Assembly: GCA_022113835.1 (NCBI GenBank)
Contig: JAILWY010000023.1
Coordinates: 4,092,001-4,156,000 of the forward strand
Reading direction: 5' to 3'
DNA length: 64,000 nt
From: Atopsyche davidsoni
Lineage: Eukaryota; Arthropoda; Insecta; Trichoptera; Hydrobiosidae
A program made the position numbers and the translations under genes. The notes beneath the pieces were generated by a model. It had not been told where the DNA came from and did not search any database. It saw nothing but the letters and a program-made list of their open reading frames with translations. Below are positions 38,512 through 51,188 of this stretch, one piece after another (within the stretch, counting starts at the first letter, position 1; the number at the start of each line of letters is the position of its first letter).

Positions 38512-38519
38512 TATAAGCG

Positions 38520-38936
38520 GTTACCTTCCATTTGGGGGATTCCAAGTCCGGCTCTCCGCGGCAGGCGCAGGCAAGCGCGGATGCCACTGGACCGCGAGGA
38601 CTATTTTAGGTTTTATTCCTTTTCGTTTGTATGCTGGCGTGCTGGTGACCGGCTACGGATATCCCTGGGGGGGCGTGTCCGTCCTCCGCCCACACTGTGC
38701 AGCCCGCGGCCGAGCGGCGCCGGGCGGCGGGAGCCCAGCCTGGTGACCCGCGAGGCCTGGTGGGACTGCACAGTAATGGGGGCGAGCGCCTAATGATGGG
38801 GCCTCGCATCACAAATGGACTGCTCACTGCGACAGGTTCCGGCGCCGACCCTACCTAAGCCGCATTTTTTGAATTCATTTGCTGAGCCATGTCTACGCAA
38901 ACCACTTTTGATTAAAAAAAAAAAAAAAAAAAAAAA
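38520..38936 (+). mobile_element. GC-rich retroposon-like unit ending in A23
   Basis: A GC-rich block (38530-38850) is followed by a pure A run at 38914-38936. Its start shares GATGCCACTGGACC and GAGGACTATTTT-type words with 37125-37155, so at least two copies exist locally. No coding frame was recognised. Confidence 0.45.
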
Positions 38937-39110
38937 ACACCATAGAGTTCCTACCCCTTAACTCCCACAAGTTTTTTTTTATACTGATTGTCGCCATGCG
39001 TGGTTAAGTTATCCTGATTTGCGAAAAAATTTTATTACCTGCAATATATTATTGATTTTTGTGAAGACCGTTTCACAGGAAGTACGATTTTGCCTATACA
39101 AATTTTATTG
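38937..39110. other. AT-rich non-coding sequence
   Basis: No supported feature. Confidence 0.4.
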
Positions 39111-39215
39111 ATTGATAATGATTAAGTACATTTTTTCAAATATTGAAAATTGATTAAAAAAACTTTCTTTAATTAATTTTCAATTTTTGAAAAAATGTAC
39201 ATAATCATTATCAAT
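39111..39215. mobile_element. Foldback hairpin
   Basis: Arms 39111-39157 and 39170-39215 are complementary over about 45 bases with a few mismatches; loop about 12 bases. Confidence 0.85.
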
Positions 39216-41558
39216 ATATTTTTAGTTTAGTTTAGTAAATCAACGCAAATTTAAAGTATTTTTGTTGGAAATCATTAAAATTTTACTGCATATATATTTC
39301 TGTTTATGATATATTTGATATCTTGTCTATAATTCTAAAGACTTATAAAGTCGTATACAGCCGCAGTTGCCTATGCATGCTTCCGATTGCTTGCCCACCT
39401 GCCTGATAACTTGCGGTTTCTCTCTCGTATAAAGTAGTGTGGTTTTACCAAATACCAAAGCATTTCGTATTATTTGCATACTTTCACCGCACGTCCCTCC
39501 TTATCTGCTGGTTAGACACGGAAGGCACAATATTGTTATGTATTATCCATGCTTCTGCGTTGTTATGAAAATGGGCAAACAAATTTCAAGCTATGTACTA
39601 AAACAAAATAAAACATATAGGGCTGTATCGCGGTGGGGCCTATCTGGCGGAGTCCCTCTGGAAGGGCCTCCGCCCCGGGCTCCTCGCCCCTCCCCACTGG
39701 TCAATCAACCGACCATCACGAGCAGCCAGGACTCCATCCATCCGAGGCTCACGGACGCAGGAGCGGAGGAGTCATCCAAAATCGGAAAAGCCCCCCATCT
39801 ACTATTACTATATTGTAAATTTACAAATTTTAAGCACCGAAAGAAGAAGTAAAAAAATAAAAATTTCTTGGCAGTTGCTCCCAGCCTTTTAATTAAGGCA
39901 GTCCACTACCTGGCGAAATCGTGTCATTTAATTAATTAATTGTCACTTTATTTTTCTATATCGAAAGTTGATTTTTTTACAGAGTATTGAAAAAACTATA
40001 AATTATATTTACCTATTTTTTATTATTTAATTAACGTCCATTTTCAGGGTAAAATAAAATCTTGAAGATGTTGAAAAATTGGATAAAATGACGACTTTTC
40101 AAAACTAAAGTTTGTCAAAGATTTTTTTTTTTAATTATTAAATTATTAAGACACACGTGGTTTATATTTAATATTTTATTTCCAATTGAAAAAAAGACTT
40201 TTAAATGTTTAGGATTCTTGGAAAATGTACCGGACGAATCTTCAAATTCCTAAAAACACATATTTATCATATTAATATTAAATTTATAAGAAATAAAAAT
40301 ATATTGTGTTCGGAAAAAGGGATGTATCAAACTTTTTGCATTTAAATTTTTTTGATTGGTGCAGTCGATTTTTCGCAAAACGGACTAGAAAATGATCAAA
40401 AAAACTCGATTATGGGACCTAGACCCTTAACAAATCAAGCACTTTTGTTATAAATATATTGACAAAATATATAATAAATGTATATAGCACTTATGAGGAT
40501 GTTATCACATTATTTTTTTTAATTTATGATAAAAAATATATTTGCGCTACGTCACTATATATTTTAAAAATTATGTTACTTGCAGTGCTTATACTTAAGT
40601 CTTGGGGTCCGAATATTTTTGTTTCACTTTTAAAATAATATACATGCATGCAATATATATTTAAGGTTCATTTGATAAAATGGTTTATTACGCAGGACTA
40701 GGATTATATTCACCAGTCCCCCCCTGCCCTAAGCCCAGCTAGCGCCGGAGCCGCGGTCCTCAGGAAGGACGGCGCCCGAAGGCAAGCAGTTTTTGTCGGA
40801 GTCCTTTGCGTGCCTCGCCACGGCACTGCGGGCGTGCAGGTGTTCCCTCTCCAGGACACGCCATTCCTTACAAAGTCAAAATAATAAAAGTTTCAGTAAT
40901 TTGGGTTTGCTCTATGCCCGCCGGCCGGACGCAGCAAACGAAACCGAAAAGGCAAACGTATTCTTGCTTTGTGTTGAAACGAAACATTCAGGTATCGGCT
41001 GAATCCATCTAATTGTTTATTAATTACGACAATTTATTTTTAAGTTATTTTTCCTTATTTTATATTAGATATAAATAAAAACTTACATTATTTCTGAAAT
41101 GCATTATTAGCTTTGAACTCTTCTCTCTCATAAAAGTGTTTCTTCGTATCGTAATATCGAATTGGGCATTAATAAAAGTTCAATACTTGCGTCAACTTGT
41201 TCTTACGGACAGATAAATTGGACACAGATTGAATTCTAACCTACATCATCTAGAATCTTACTACTTTCACACACCGTGGCCTTGTAACTTAGTGAAAATA
41301 TAATTAAATTTTGGTTTAAATATTTCCAAGATTTTGTCCTTGCTTCATATATTTTAATACATGAAAACAGTTTTTATATCACAATATTTTTTTGTCATAT
41401 ATTGAGTATTCAAAATTATATGATTTGATTAAATCGGGATAATATAAAATTAATTTTTTTTTTTTTACAGATATTTGTTTACGAATGCAAAACTATAAAC
41501 ATCATGCAAAATAAAAGCTTATTATAAACCAGTTTCTATTTGTATTAAAACTACTTTT
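39216..41558. other. Non-coding sequence with two GC-rich patches
   Basis: GC-rich patches at 39630-39790 and 40715-40960 may be retroelement fragments; their open frames match nothing recognised. The rest is AT-rich. Confidence 0.35.
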
Positions 41559-41692
41559 AAGGCAGCGACACAACATAAAACCAATGTGCGATTGGTCAAT
41601 AGCGTCCGTTTATTTATGGGTATTTTTATGGTTAAAAGAGGACGCTATTGGATAGTAACTATTTTTAGTCTGTATGTATAGCCAGTTTTAAT
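41559..41692. mobile_element. Palindromic MITE-like family copy
   Basis: CAGCGACACAACATAAAACC at the left; GGTCAATAGCGTCC faces GGACGCTATTGG internally (reversed). The right end is diverged. Confidence 0.55.
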
Positions 41693-41730
41693 ATTACAGG
41701 GGTAAAAATCCGTTTTCAGTAGTGTTGCTA

Positions 41731-41876
41731 CATGTGTACACACACAGCTTCCAGCGATGCAATCAACCAGTAGCATCATGTATTTATGATGTTTTTGCAC
41801 AACGCGAAAGAGGACGCTATTGGCTAGCTACTATTCGGTTGTCAGTTGTGTCGCAGCGTGTGTAGCCAGCTTTAAG
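41731..41876. mobile_element. Palindromic MITE-like family copy
   Basis: Left end ACACACAGCTTCCAGCGATG; right end GGTTGTCAGTTGTGTCGCAG then CGTGTGTAGCCAGCTTTAA, the best-preserved right terminus in the window. Confidence 0.65.
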
Positions 41877-41889
41877 ATCAGGTGGTGCC

Positions 41890-42105
41890 AATGACAGAGT
41901 AATCAGATTGTGTATTGAATGTCCACGTGGCCTGCGCTCTCGCTTTCCTCCAGACGGCCTGTAATAATCGCCCGGAATTATCTTGCAGCCTGTCATGTGG
42001 CCAATTACAAGCGAATACAATTACGGCGCTAAGCTGGACCGAGGCAAGCCCGAGCTTGCACGCCTCGCCCAAAGATGGCGGACTCTGCGACGCCATATTT
42101 AATTA
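41890..42105. promoter_or_regulatory. GC-balanced block, candidate conserved regulatory element
   Basis: High-complexity sequence with an E-box CCACGTGG (41922), CCAATTACAAG homeodomain-type site and AAGATGGCGGACT (YY1/Pho-like, about 42072). No supported frame. Confidence 0.3.
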
Positions 42106-42534
42106 AATTAATATTTAAAAAAATTAAAACATACAATCTACTCATTTTCGCCTAGTTAGTATTTAGAGGAACTTTTCTCATGTTTTTCAGAATTTCTAGA
42201 TTCCAAGGAAACAAACAAACAGCAAACAATCGTCATAATAAATGTGCTCTCTCTACATCAAGACTCTGTAGATATTTAAAATAGTTTCTTACCCCGATTG
42301 TTGAGGTTTGAACTCCGTAAAAAGATTAAAATGTAAGGGAATCAAAACTCCACCTGTTGTAACCGTTTAGGGGTGAAAAAACTTCCCATTGTAGATCTAT
42401 CTAATATCTTTGTAGACCTGGGATTTTGGGTATTCGGGAATTTAGGGCATTGTGTTATTTTGATGTGTACTTGATTTAGATAGTAATATAATTTAAAAAT
42501 ATATATATATGTATAAAGTAGCTGCTGTAACGGG
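42106..42534. other. Non-coding sequence
   Basis: No supported feature; (AT)n run near 42500. Confidence 0.4.
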
Positions 42535-42633
42535 TTGATTAGGTTTCTTGGGTGTTGAACTGCTTTAAGTTTTCGGTTCTCCGACGGAGTACCGAAAACT
42601 TGAAGCACCTCAACACTTGAAAAACCAATCCAA
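42535..42633. mobile_element. Foldback hairpin with AAGTTTTCGGT arms
   Basis: Arms of about 48 bases on each side of 42584 are imperfectly complementary; the inner AAGTTTTCGGT / ACCGAAAACTT pair is perfect. Confidence 0.8.
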
Positions 42634-42968
42634 CTATAAATGTAATTTGTGATTTGCAAGAGATTTTCTCTTCTAGTTTTTAACAGCTATAAAGAATATG
42701 TAAACCTCTACGATCATACAGCGTAGCGAAACTAAAACGTTTAGCTGCACTCTGTAATGCGAGCGCAACACTAAACGGACGCAGCGCATGCATAAATGCA
42801 TGACCGCGTACCTGGTCGGTTCTAATGCATTTCCTGATATACTTATCCGCTGTTCACTGGCCAATTCATATCTATACTTTTCTTGAATATCGGAATACCA
42901 TTTTTATTTCTTACTATATATCTATCTTCAATACAAATCTCTCTCGCTGTTGCCGTACAAAGATCAAG

Positions 42969-43112
42969 CTGTCTACACACGCAGCGACACGATCGAAAAC
43001 TGAGCGGTGATTAACCAATAAACGTAATTTGGATGTTTTGTTTATAGTTTTGTGAAGGTATTGGCTTGTTAACGTTTGTTTGTTGGTGGGGTTGCAGCGT
43101 GTGTAGGCAGCA
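42969..43112. mobile_element. Palindromic MITE-like family copy
   Basis: Left end GCTGTCTACACACGCAGCGA then CACG; right end GGTTGCAGCGTGTGTAGGCA. Both outer 20 bases pair well. Confidence 0.7.
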
Positions 43113-45936
43113 TAAGATATGGTAATCCATACAAAAGCGCCCTGAGTAATGTGGTAGTATACGAATTTGAAATTCACTGCGCCGTTTTGGAGTTAATTTA
43201 ACACTTTAATTAATTATTTTAATCGAAATTCTACAATAGTTGAATTATTGGTTTGCGTACAGTAAAATATCGATAAACAGGACAAAACGCTCCTGATAAA
43301 CAGGTAGCTTTGTTATATTAGGAAATATTGGAATATAAATATTTATGGTAACTTCTTTTGTAATCACTAAAATATTTAAATCGTACAAAAATCTATTATC
43401 AGAGATCCCAGATTATTCTCTTTGTGTCTTTTCTCAAACTACGATTAAATAAGAGCTTATTTTATAAAAAAAACTTGATGGAAACCGTTTTTTTACCACT
43501 TAGATTAAAACCAAAATGTCGACACGGTGCAGATGACGATGATGCTTTTTTCACGTAGAGTTACAAGAAACACACACCTTTTAATGGAGGATTCGGAATA
43601 GATAGAAGAGAAGCGAGACAAATCAACCAATCTAAAATCAACATTCATGTCGAATAAAAATGGCTCCTAAATTCGCAACATGAGATAAATTTAGTCCATC
43701 AAAATGAAAACTACCAGTTGCAGGCAATCCATCACATTGTATTATTAAGAAACCACGCATCGGGGCTTTAAATTCATTTTCTAAGATACGTCCAGTGTAC
43801 CGTAATGATTAAAACTAAACACGGTATAAAGTGATTTATTTTATTAGTTATTTCGACATAAAATAAGTTGGGATTCATTAATCACGTATTAAAATAATTT
43901 CAAATTTTTCTTAACATATTGTTATATGCAAAAAAATATGAAGTTATATCAATGGCAAGTAGTCAAGTAGTAAAATAAACTACATAGATTATTATTATTA
44001 ACTTGGAGTATAATTAATAACGTGATTTATTTTCACTGTTGGATTATACGTAAAATATTATTCTACAAATATTTAAGAATTAATACAAGAATACTATTGG
44101 TGTGCATTTTTGGTAAGTTAAATAAAAATTACAGAATTATGTCTTGCCAATCCTTAATGCTGCATAATATACATATTCAAGAACACTTGGCGAAACATGA
44201 AATGAAGATAATTAATATTTATCTGGCAAACTATAATATATTATATTAATCCGTTGATTGTATGTAAGGATTATAATGGCCTTGGAGGTGTCAAATCTTA
44301 CCAGTGCCGCGAAAAATAATTGGGGATTTTTTTCGTCATTTCACGTGTGAATATATTACCTCTATTGGTTGACTTCATCGCTGGCGTCAGATCACCATGT
44401 ACAGGGTCCAATAAAAACAACTGAGATATATATTACTTACCTGAATCGCTATAATTTGGTAATAACTCTCGGGGTTGAGCTGCGTAAGTCGATATGGATG
44501 GGACTGGTAGAAAGTGAAATTGAAATATTAAGATGATTTAAAATTATGTTGGCATGTTTTGAAGAGATTAAAAAGTAATCGAGTATTTTTATGTTTTGTT
44601 TTTATTCGATTGATTTATCAATTTTAAGAAATATAATTTAATAAGCAGTTTTTAAAAAAAAGGTTGATCTTCAATTACTTGAGTACTTCTACCCCAAGAC
44701 TACAAATATCAGTAAAAATTATTTTAAAATATCGACTGCTGATAAACTCCAAATTCATTCATCAATTAAAGAAAGAAAAACTATACAATGGATAAAAATA
44801 TAATAAGGTTATTTTATTATATTAACATTCAAATAAAAAAATAAACTATGCTAAAAACTTCTGTTTTTCAATTTTTTTAAAATAAATTTGTAATTTCTAT
44901 AATTTAATGTAAAAACAAATTTTGACCTTAATTTATCTGCACTACCTGTATCAATTGCAAAAAAGCAAGTTCATGACATATCTGGTTGTTCCCCTCACCT
45001 CAGAGCCGAAATATTTTTCTTCAATTATTTTTGTTGGCACTGCCATCTAGCGGCGAGTAGCGCAAGCTCCGCTAATTCTTTAATGTGCAGTAATTTTGAT
45101 GGAATAATTTGCCATAATAGCACTAGTTACCGACACGGCAGATTATTCGGTGTCTAAATGTATGTTATTCGGGTCATTTATTGTTATTTATTGTCTGGCG
45201 CTAACCTACGGTGGTTATTTAATGTAAAAACTACAATCAAAGCTGATTGGGTGCTATCATGACAGTGTCTATTATCAATTATGTATTGCTTCCGATAACC
45301 ATTTGCACAATTTGATTTAAGACGTGCAAATACATCATTTTTATTACTGCCACGAGAAATATTTATGCATTCAAACTAAAAAATACGTTTAAATAATAAT
45401 ATTCCGTAAAAAATGTACGTATTTTGACGCAACGTTGAGAAACGTGCAATTCATACAAGCACTGGGAATACTTTGTATATTCGCTAATATACAAAAACAT
45501 CTTGACTAAACACACTACGACAATCGATGTTTTTTTTTAATGCAAAATGTTGTCTACGTGTGATAATAATCTTAACTTTTTTTTAAGCAGAAGGTAATTT
45601 AAAAAATATATGTATCATCTGTATAACATGACAAAAAAATAATCATCATGTACTTTAATGTATTGTGTTTCAGCTGGTTTTTCACATGACAAGAATAAAC
45701 CTATAATATTCTGTCATGCCTTGGTGACGTCACGTGGTTTTTTTTAATAGCTCCTCGAAGTGTAAAATTGTTATCCCGCACGTATTTGTATATTTCAGAG
45801 TTGGAAAATTCGGATATTAGGGAAATTACGTCGCTTAATGTGCCGGGAACGTTTAGGCGTGTAACAATAATTAAATAAATTATACGTGTTACATCTCCCC
45901 GGCAGACCAACTCGCGGCCCGGGGACCGTAGGTATA
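43113..45936. other. AT-rich non-coding sequence, one CTCF-like site
   Basis: No gene supported. TGCCATCTAGCGGCGAG at 45041-45057 resembles the CTCF core motif. Confidence 0.4.
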
Positions 45937-46020
45937 AGCAGCCTACATGCGCTGCGACACAACCGACCACCTTACCGTAACTGGTCAATGAGGTTGTGCT
46001 GCAAAGTGTGCAGGCTGCTG
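45937..46020. mobile_element. Palindromic MITE-like family, short copy
   Basis: AGCAGCCTACATGCGCTGCG then ACACAACCGACC at the left; GGTTGTGCTGCAAAGTGTGC then AGGCTGCT at the right: a compact near-palindrome of 84 bases. Confidence 0.65.
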
Positions 46021-48927
46021 TATATCTACATATAGTCCGTTTTATTTAATCACTCGCCAAAAAAGATCTCAGCAAGCTTATATTTTATCATTTTACAACA
46101 AACAGCAAAAATCATTGTGTAAAAAGAAAGCTATGATTTTATTGTACTGTGACTGTTTTAGCAAATAAAAAATAAGGCTAAGAAAAATAAATATACATAA
46201 TTAAAAGCGTTAAAATATTTTGCGTAGTCAAAATTTTCTCAAAGTCTTAAAAAAACGTGACACTTTCAATTCAATTGTCAATTTAAGGACATGAAAAGTA
46301 TTTTAGTTTATTTTCTTATAATTAAACATCAGTTGAATTCGTGCTGTGGATCTTCAGAATTATATTATATATTATAATATTATATTGTCTGCACATTACA
46401 GTTACACCTTTAAAATAATCAATTAAAAAATATATAGGATTATCTTTGTAATAGACTTGGAGTTTGATTATTCATTTTTTTCCCTTGACTTGAGAGTCCC
46501 TGCTTTCAGGCCGGTAAGTTTTCAATATTGTTTATCTCGTGATTATTTCATTAAACAATTACTCTGATTACATTGTTTGTTTAAAAATTGTAATAATTTT
46601 TAAACACCGCCTCTAAGTATGCACTTAGCAGGTAATTATTTATTTAGGCTCGATAATTACCGACTTCAAAAAGAAACAATATCACATAACTTTTTATGTC
46701 TTGTTGGTTTATATTTATTCATGTTTTTAAATTAGGTTGTTTTTGTTTCTATACTTGTAAACACAACTTAATAATACGTAATAGTAAATTCCATACTCAC
46801 TCTTAATCTTCTGTAATGGTAAAAATACATATAATTATTTTTTTTTATAAATTACATTAACTGTGTTGTAGACTAGGTGCAAAATTACTAAATAATGCAG
46901 GTCGTTACATGTTTATTTCTTCTTATTTCTATTAATCCTAGATTCTAACTACTCTTGTGAAAAACACAGAAGATTAACACTGCATCTACCTTCAACCCCT
47001 TCTGTCTTTCACCCTTCACATTTCTGCATCTACTCTCGATATTTACCCTTACAGGTTACAGTGAATTATTCAAGCCTTTCTGGCACGTTTACTTTCTTCT
47101 CAGTTGTATATTTTCACTCTTACCTGCTTGTGGTTAGCTTTAAAATAAGAGTTTAAGAGACTCAAGTTGTTTCCATCGCAGGGAAGAGCTAAGCATTTAA
47201 AAAAAAAACAGGTAGTTGATACTATCGCTGTGGTAAGAATAAACTTTTATACTTTGAAAGGTATTATATTTTTTAAATTGAATGTGAAATCTCAAATGAA
47301 AGACACAGCGTTTACGTTTTTTATTTCGATACATTTTATAGGAAAATAAAGGATTTATTCATTGGTTTCGGATCAGGATGCAGTATACAGAGTAAAAACT
47401 CCAATATATGCAATTTCAGCTTAAAAAAAACTACATACAAACGAAAAAATGATTTCTGTTTTTTTTTTACAAATAATCCAAGCTCCCAGTCGACCTGTGA
47501 TATTAAATAGGACTAAGTCATTTTAATATTTGTATCCAATTCACTTTGCATAATCATTATTTTTTGTCATGGGATGTATCAATAGAAAGTGAATTATCAA
47601 ATTATCCACAGCCGTATAAATATACGACATGATTGTCCCTTTTTCAATTTGCCACGTCAATTACTACAATATGTCAACACGCACGCGGCTTCCAGCGAAT
47701 CAAAAGCTGACTTCATGCTCACAAACATTCAACGAAGAATAAGAGTAACCCTCTTAAAAAATACTTATAACTTTTAGGCAAATCGCAGATATAGAAATGA
47801 ACACGAGACGAGAATGGTGTTTAAACATTAAAAAAATCACGATTTTGTTAAATTGTTACACTCTCCTCATCAACATTTTTTTAGGCAGTAACTCAGTAAT
47901 AGCTTCGTAGATGTTCCAGTTTCTTGGTATTGTCATTACTATTCATGATAATATATTGGCTCATACAGGAGCTTAGTATCTGAAAAAAATCAGTTCAACA
48001 AACAGCTACACGATTAGCAATATTTTAGGTTCATGGAGTATATTAGGAAAAATAAGCAGAGACATTACTTAAATATAATATTTGTTCAATTTCAACGAAA
48101 TTAAAAAACTGTCTGATAGCGTTTGCATCGGAAACTGAGTCCACAGATGCCTATTTTCATCATTTTCTAAATTGATTCTAGCCACTTTAAATAAACAAAT
48201 TATAAACTAGTTATTTGGGAATTTTTTTTTCGCTTGTTTACCGAAAATATCTTACGGTGATATTTAATTTTCTTCTTTGTAACGCGGAGAGTAGGTACAT
48301 TCAGGCAAATGCTCACAAATTAATACAAGAGATCCAACTAGATAAACCCAAAGCGTTCCAGTTGAACTTTATATTTTCCCCTAAATAAAGATTCAAATAC
48401 ATGTATATTATATATAAATTTTATATGATATTTGAAAAATGAGATAAAACATAGAAGTTAGTTGTACAGTGGATGCGAACATCCGTTGTGGAATCAACGT
48501 ACAAATAACACATCAATGTGACATTGTCAGTAGTCATCCGACCCCAATTACTGAATTCTTTGTAATACAATATCTAACCACCTGAGTTATTAGGTATTGT
48601 ACGCTTGTAAAGGACGTATTACACAAATAACTGTAATTCGCCCTTATTTATCCGAGACACGCACCCTTAAGTGCGGGCACACCCGCTTTGGCGAAATGAA
48701 TTTTGGAGAGCGATGACATCCAGAAGTCGTGGTTTGATATCTTCATAATACAGCTCGGGTCAGTCGCTAATGGAGCGTGTGGCTGATTTTGGGGATACTT
48801 CGTTTTCGTATGGGAAATAAAATTTTAAAAAAATTACCAAGCTTTACATATTGAAACACAAAAAATCAATCAACAGAAATATGATGCATAACAAATATAT
48901 TGTCTTATTACTAATATGATTAGGCAC
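46021..48927. other. AT-rich non-coding sequence
   Basis: No gene supported. A GC-balanced patch lies at 48640-48800. Confidence 0.45.
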
Positions 48928-49320
48928 ATTAGTTCATGCTTAGATGATTAAAGAAACTCTCAGAAAAATATCATCGTGATTTGTGTGGGATTTGAGCCCA
49001 CACCCCCTGGTTTACATGGCCAGTGTACTAACCCTTGTACTAACGAATCTTTTCGAGAATTTTTAACAATCATACTCTACATATGAACCAATGTGCCCAG
49101 GCCAACCAATATTTAGTGATTTGCAAGCACTGGACTTTTTTGAACAAAGTGACAAGTGAAGCGATTTAAATCTGGATATTATTTTTAAAATCTATTAATT
49201 TAGCCAAGACGCGTTAATACACCGGCCATTTAAGCCAGGGGATGTGGGTTCAAATCCCACACAAATCACGATGATATTTTTCTGAGAGTTTCTTTAATCA
49301 TCTTCTATGTATGAACTAAT
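48928..49320. mobile_element. Inverted pair of tRNA-derived SINEs
   Basis: Arms 48928-49032 (minus) and 49213-49320 (plus) are inverted copies. The right arm has box B GGTTCAAATCC at 49247-49257 and a weak box A TAGCCAAGACG just upstream (49201). The left arm carries GGCTCAAATCC on the minus strand. The spacer is 180 bases. The shared 3' part ends TTTCTTTAATCATC. Confidence 0.75.
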
Positions 49321-51188
49321 CAGTAATAATATAATAAACCCGTAATGGGTAATAAATACGCATCTGATTGACGTCCAATCCAAAAAATAGACAAATATAT
49401 TGTCATTAAAATAACATTCAATTTTCAGAAGGTTTAAACACGAGTAGGGGACTATTTTTACTTGCTGAAACGTGTTTTTTTTTTTCGGGAACACCCTCGG
49501 TCTTGTGTTACAATTTCCATTACTGAACTATTTTAAAACAAAACTAGCTGCTTATTGTAAACATTATTAGCTTTGTATCTTGAAAATTAGTTTAAAATGC
49601 TGAAAATATTATTTTTTAATTAAGTAAACTCAAACCTCACATATGAAAAGTGAAATGACTAGGTTATTCATGACTCAGCCATTTCGCTATTTGTTGTTTA
49701 AATTTGAAGGATTACAAATTAAACCAGACTGACGTGAATGATTATGCACTTGGATTATGTCACACGAGATGCCTGCTATGAAAAAAATCATACAAATTTC
49801 TAAGTGAGTAGATCCACTTTTTGTTGTCTTTTTGTGGTTTTATGAGTGAACTCAAAAGAATCGTAAAAAATGGTTTCGTGTTGTGGTTTTATTGACTTTT
49901 TAAATTTTCACTGCTGTCAATAATGACATAAAAATTAATAAAATAAAGCATCCTTTATAGTTTGCCTTAAACCGTATTCTATAGTAATTTGTTTAACCAA
50001 GTCTACGAAAGCCGTCCATTATTGGTGTCTATAATCATAAACCATATTGTTTATCCCGCATTTTATTACAAGCGTAAAGGCTGAATAATCATAAAATAAA
50101 ACACCATTAAATCTAGTTAACAAATGACTCCGAATAACAGGGTAAGTCACCTAGAATAGAAATTTCGCATACTGCTAGGTTTTCCCCTTTTTCAAAGGAT
50201 TTTATTTATTATTTTATTCGATTTCAACAACTGTTCATTCTCATCCCCCGTAGAAGAAGGAAAAACTGGAGGTTAACAGATTAAAAATGCTAACAACATG
50301 AATATTTCATTCGGAACTAATGCGCTCCTAAATGACAAGGAGGTCCAAATTGGTCACTTTGTTTTACGTTGTTATTTTATTAATTCCATTGAAGCAGACC
50401 TTAAAGAAGTGGTGTTTAAATTATAACAAAGCAATCATATCAGTGCATGACAAGTTGTCCTTCGTACGTGCAGTTTACGTACAATCTATACACCGTTGAC
50501 TTCATTACAGGTTAACAAAAGTACATGTCACTGACTACAGCCTGCCACGAAAAAATATATCTAAATCGGAAATTATTCAATGAATAAAATTCAAATTAAC
50601 TTAAACACAAGAAAATATTAATTTATATTAAATAAAATAGTTTCTAATCCACAATAAATTATGGGCGTATTTTATGGTATTCGTTGTTCAGTAGACATTC
50701 GACTTCGTGGTAACAATAACCAATGGTTGAATAGTGGTCCAAGAAAACTACGCGGGGATGTAATGTGTAGGCCGAAAAATTAGGGATTGATTTATGAAAC
50801 ACAGATATGATTTAAAATGAAGATTGACCAGAGTTTTTTTTTAATTACAAACTATTATATTAAAATTAAAAAAACGATTTAATTAATCGGTTTTATTTTT
50901 GAATATAAACTCGTAGCTTTTTCATCGTGTGGGATGCACCACCTAGTAAGAACAATTTTGCATTATTTCAATGCAATTGCTGCCGTATATAAATATATGA
51001 GCAAGTAATGGGAGCTATCATCGCTAACGACATCAGCAGGTATTCCTCCGGTAGAATGTGACATTTCAACTCGGCCAGCTTGCAGGGGGACGCAAAAGGC
51101 GAGAAACACTCTAACACAAAACAATGGTTTTAATTCAATGATAATTACCCGTGATGTGGGAGAACCGAACCTTAGACAAACGCATAAG
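49321..51188. other. AT-rich non-coding sequence
   Basis: No gene supported. 50985-51170 is GC-balanced and lies next to the candidate below. Confidence 0.4.

Noticed and set aside
39439..39852. 137-codon plus-strand open frame
   Set aside because: Composition shifts abruptly from AT-rich to GC-rich in mid-frame, no known motif, and the GC part looks like a repeat fragment.
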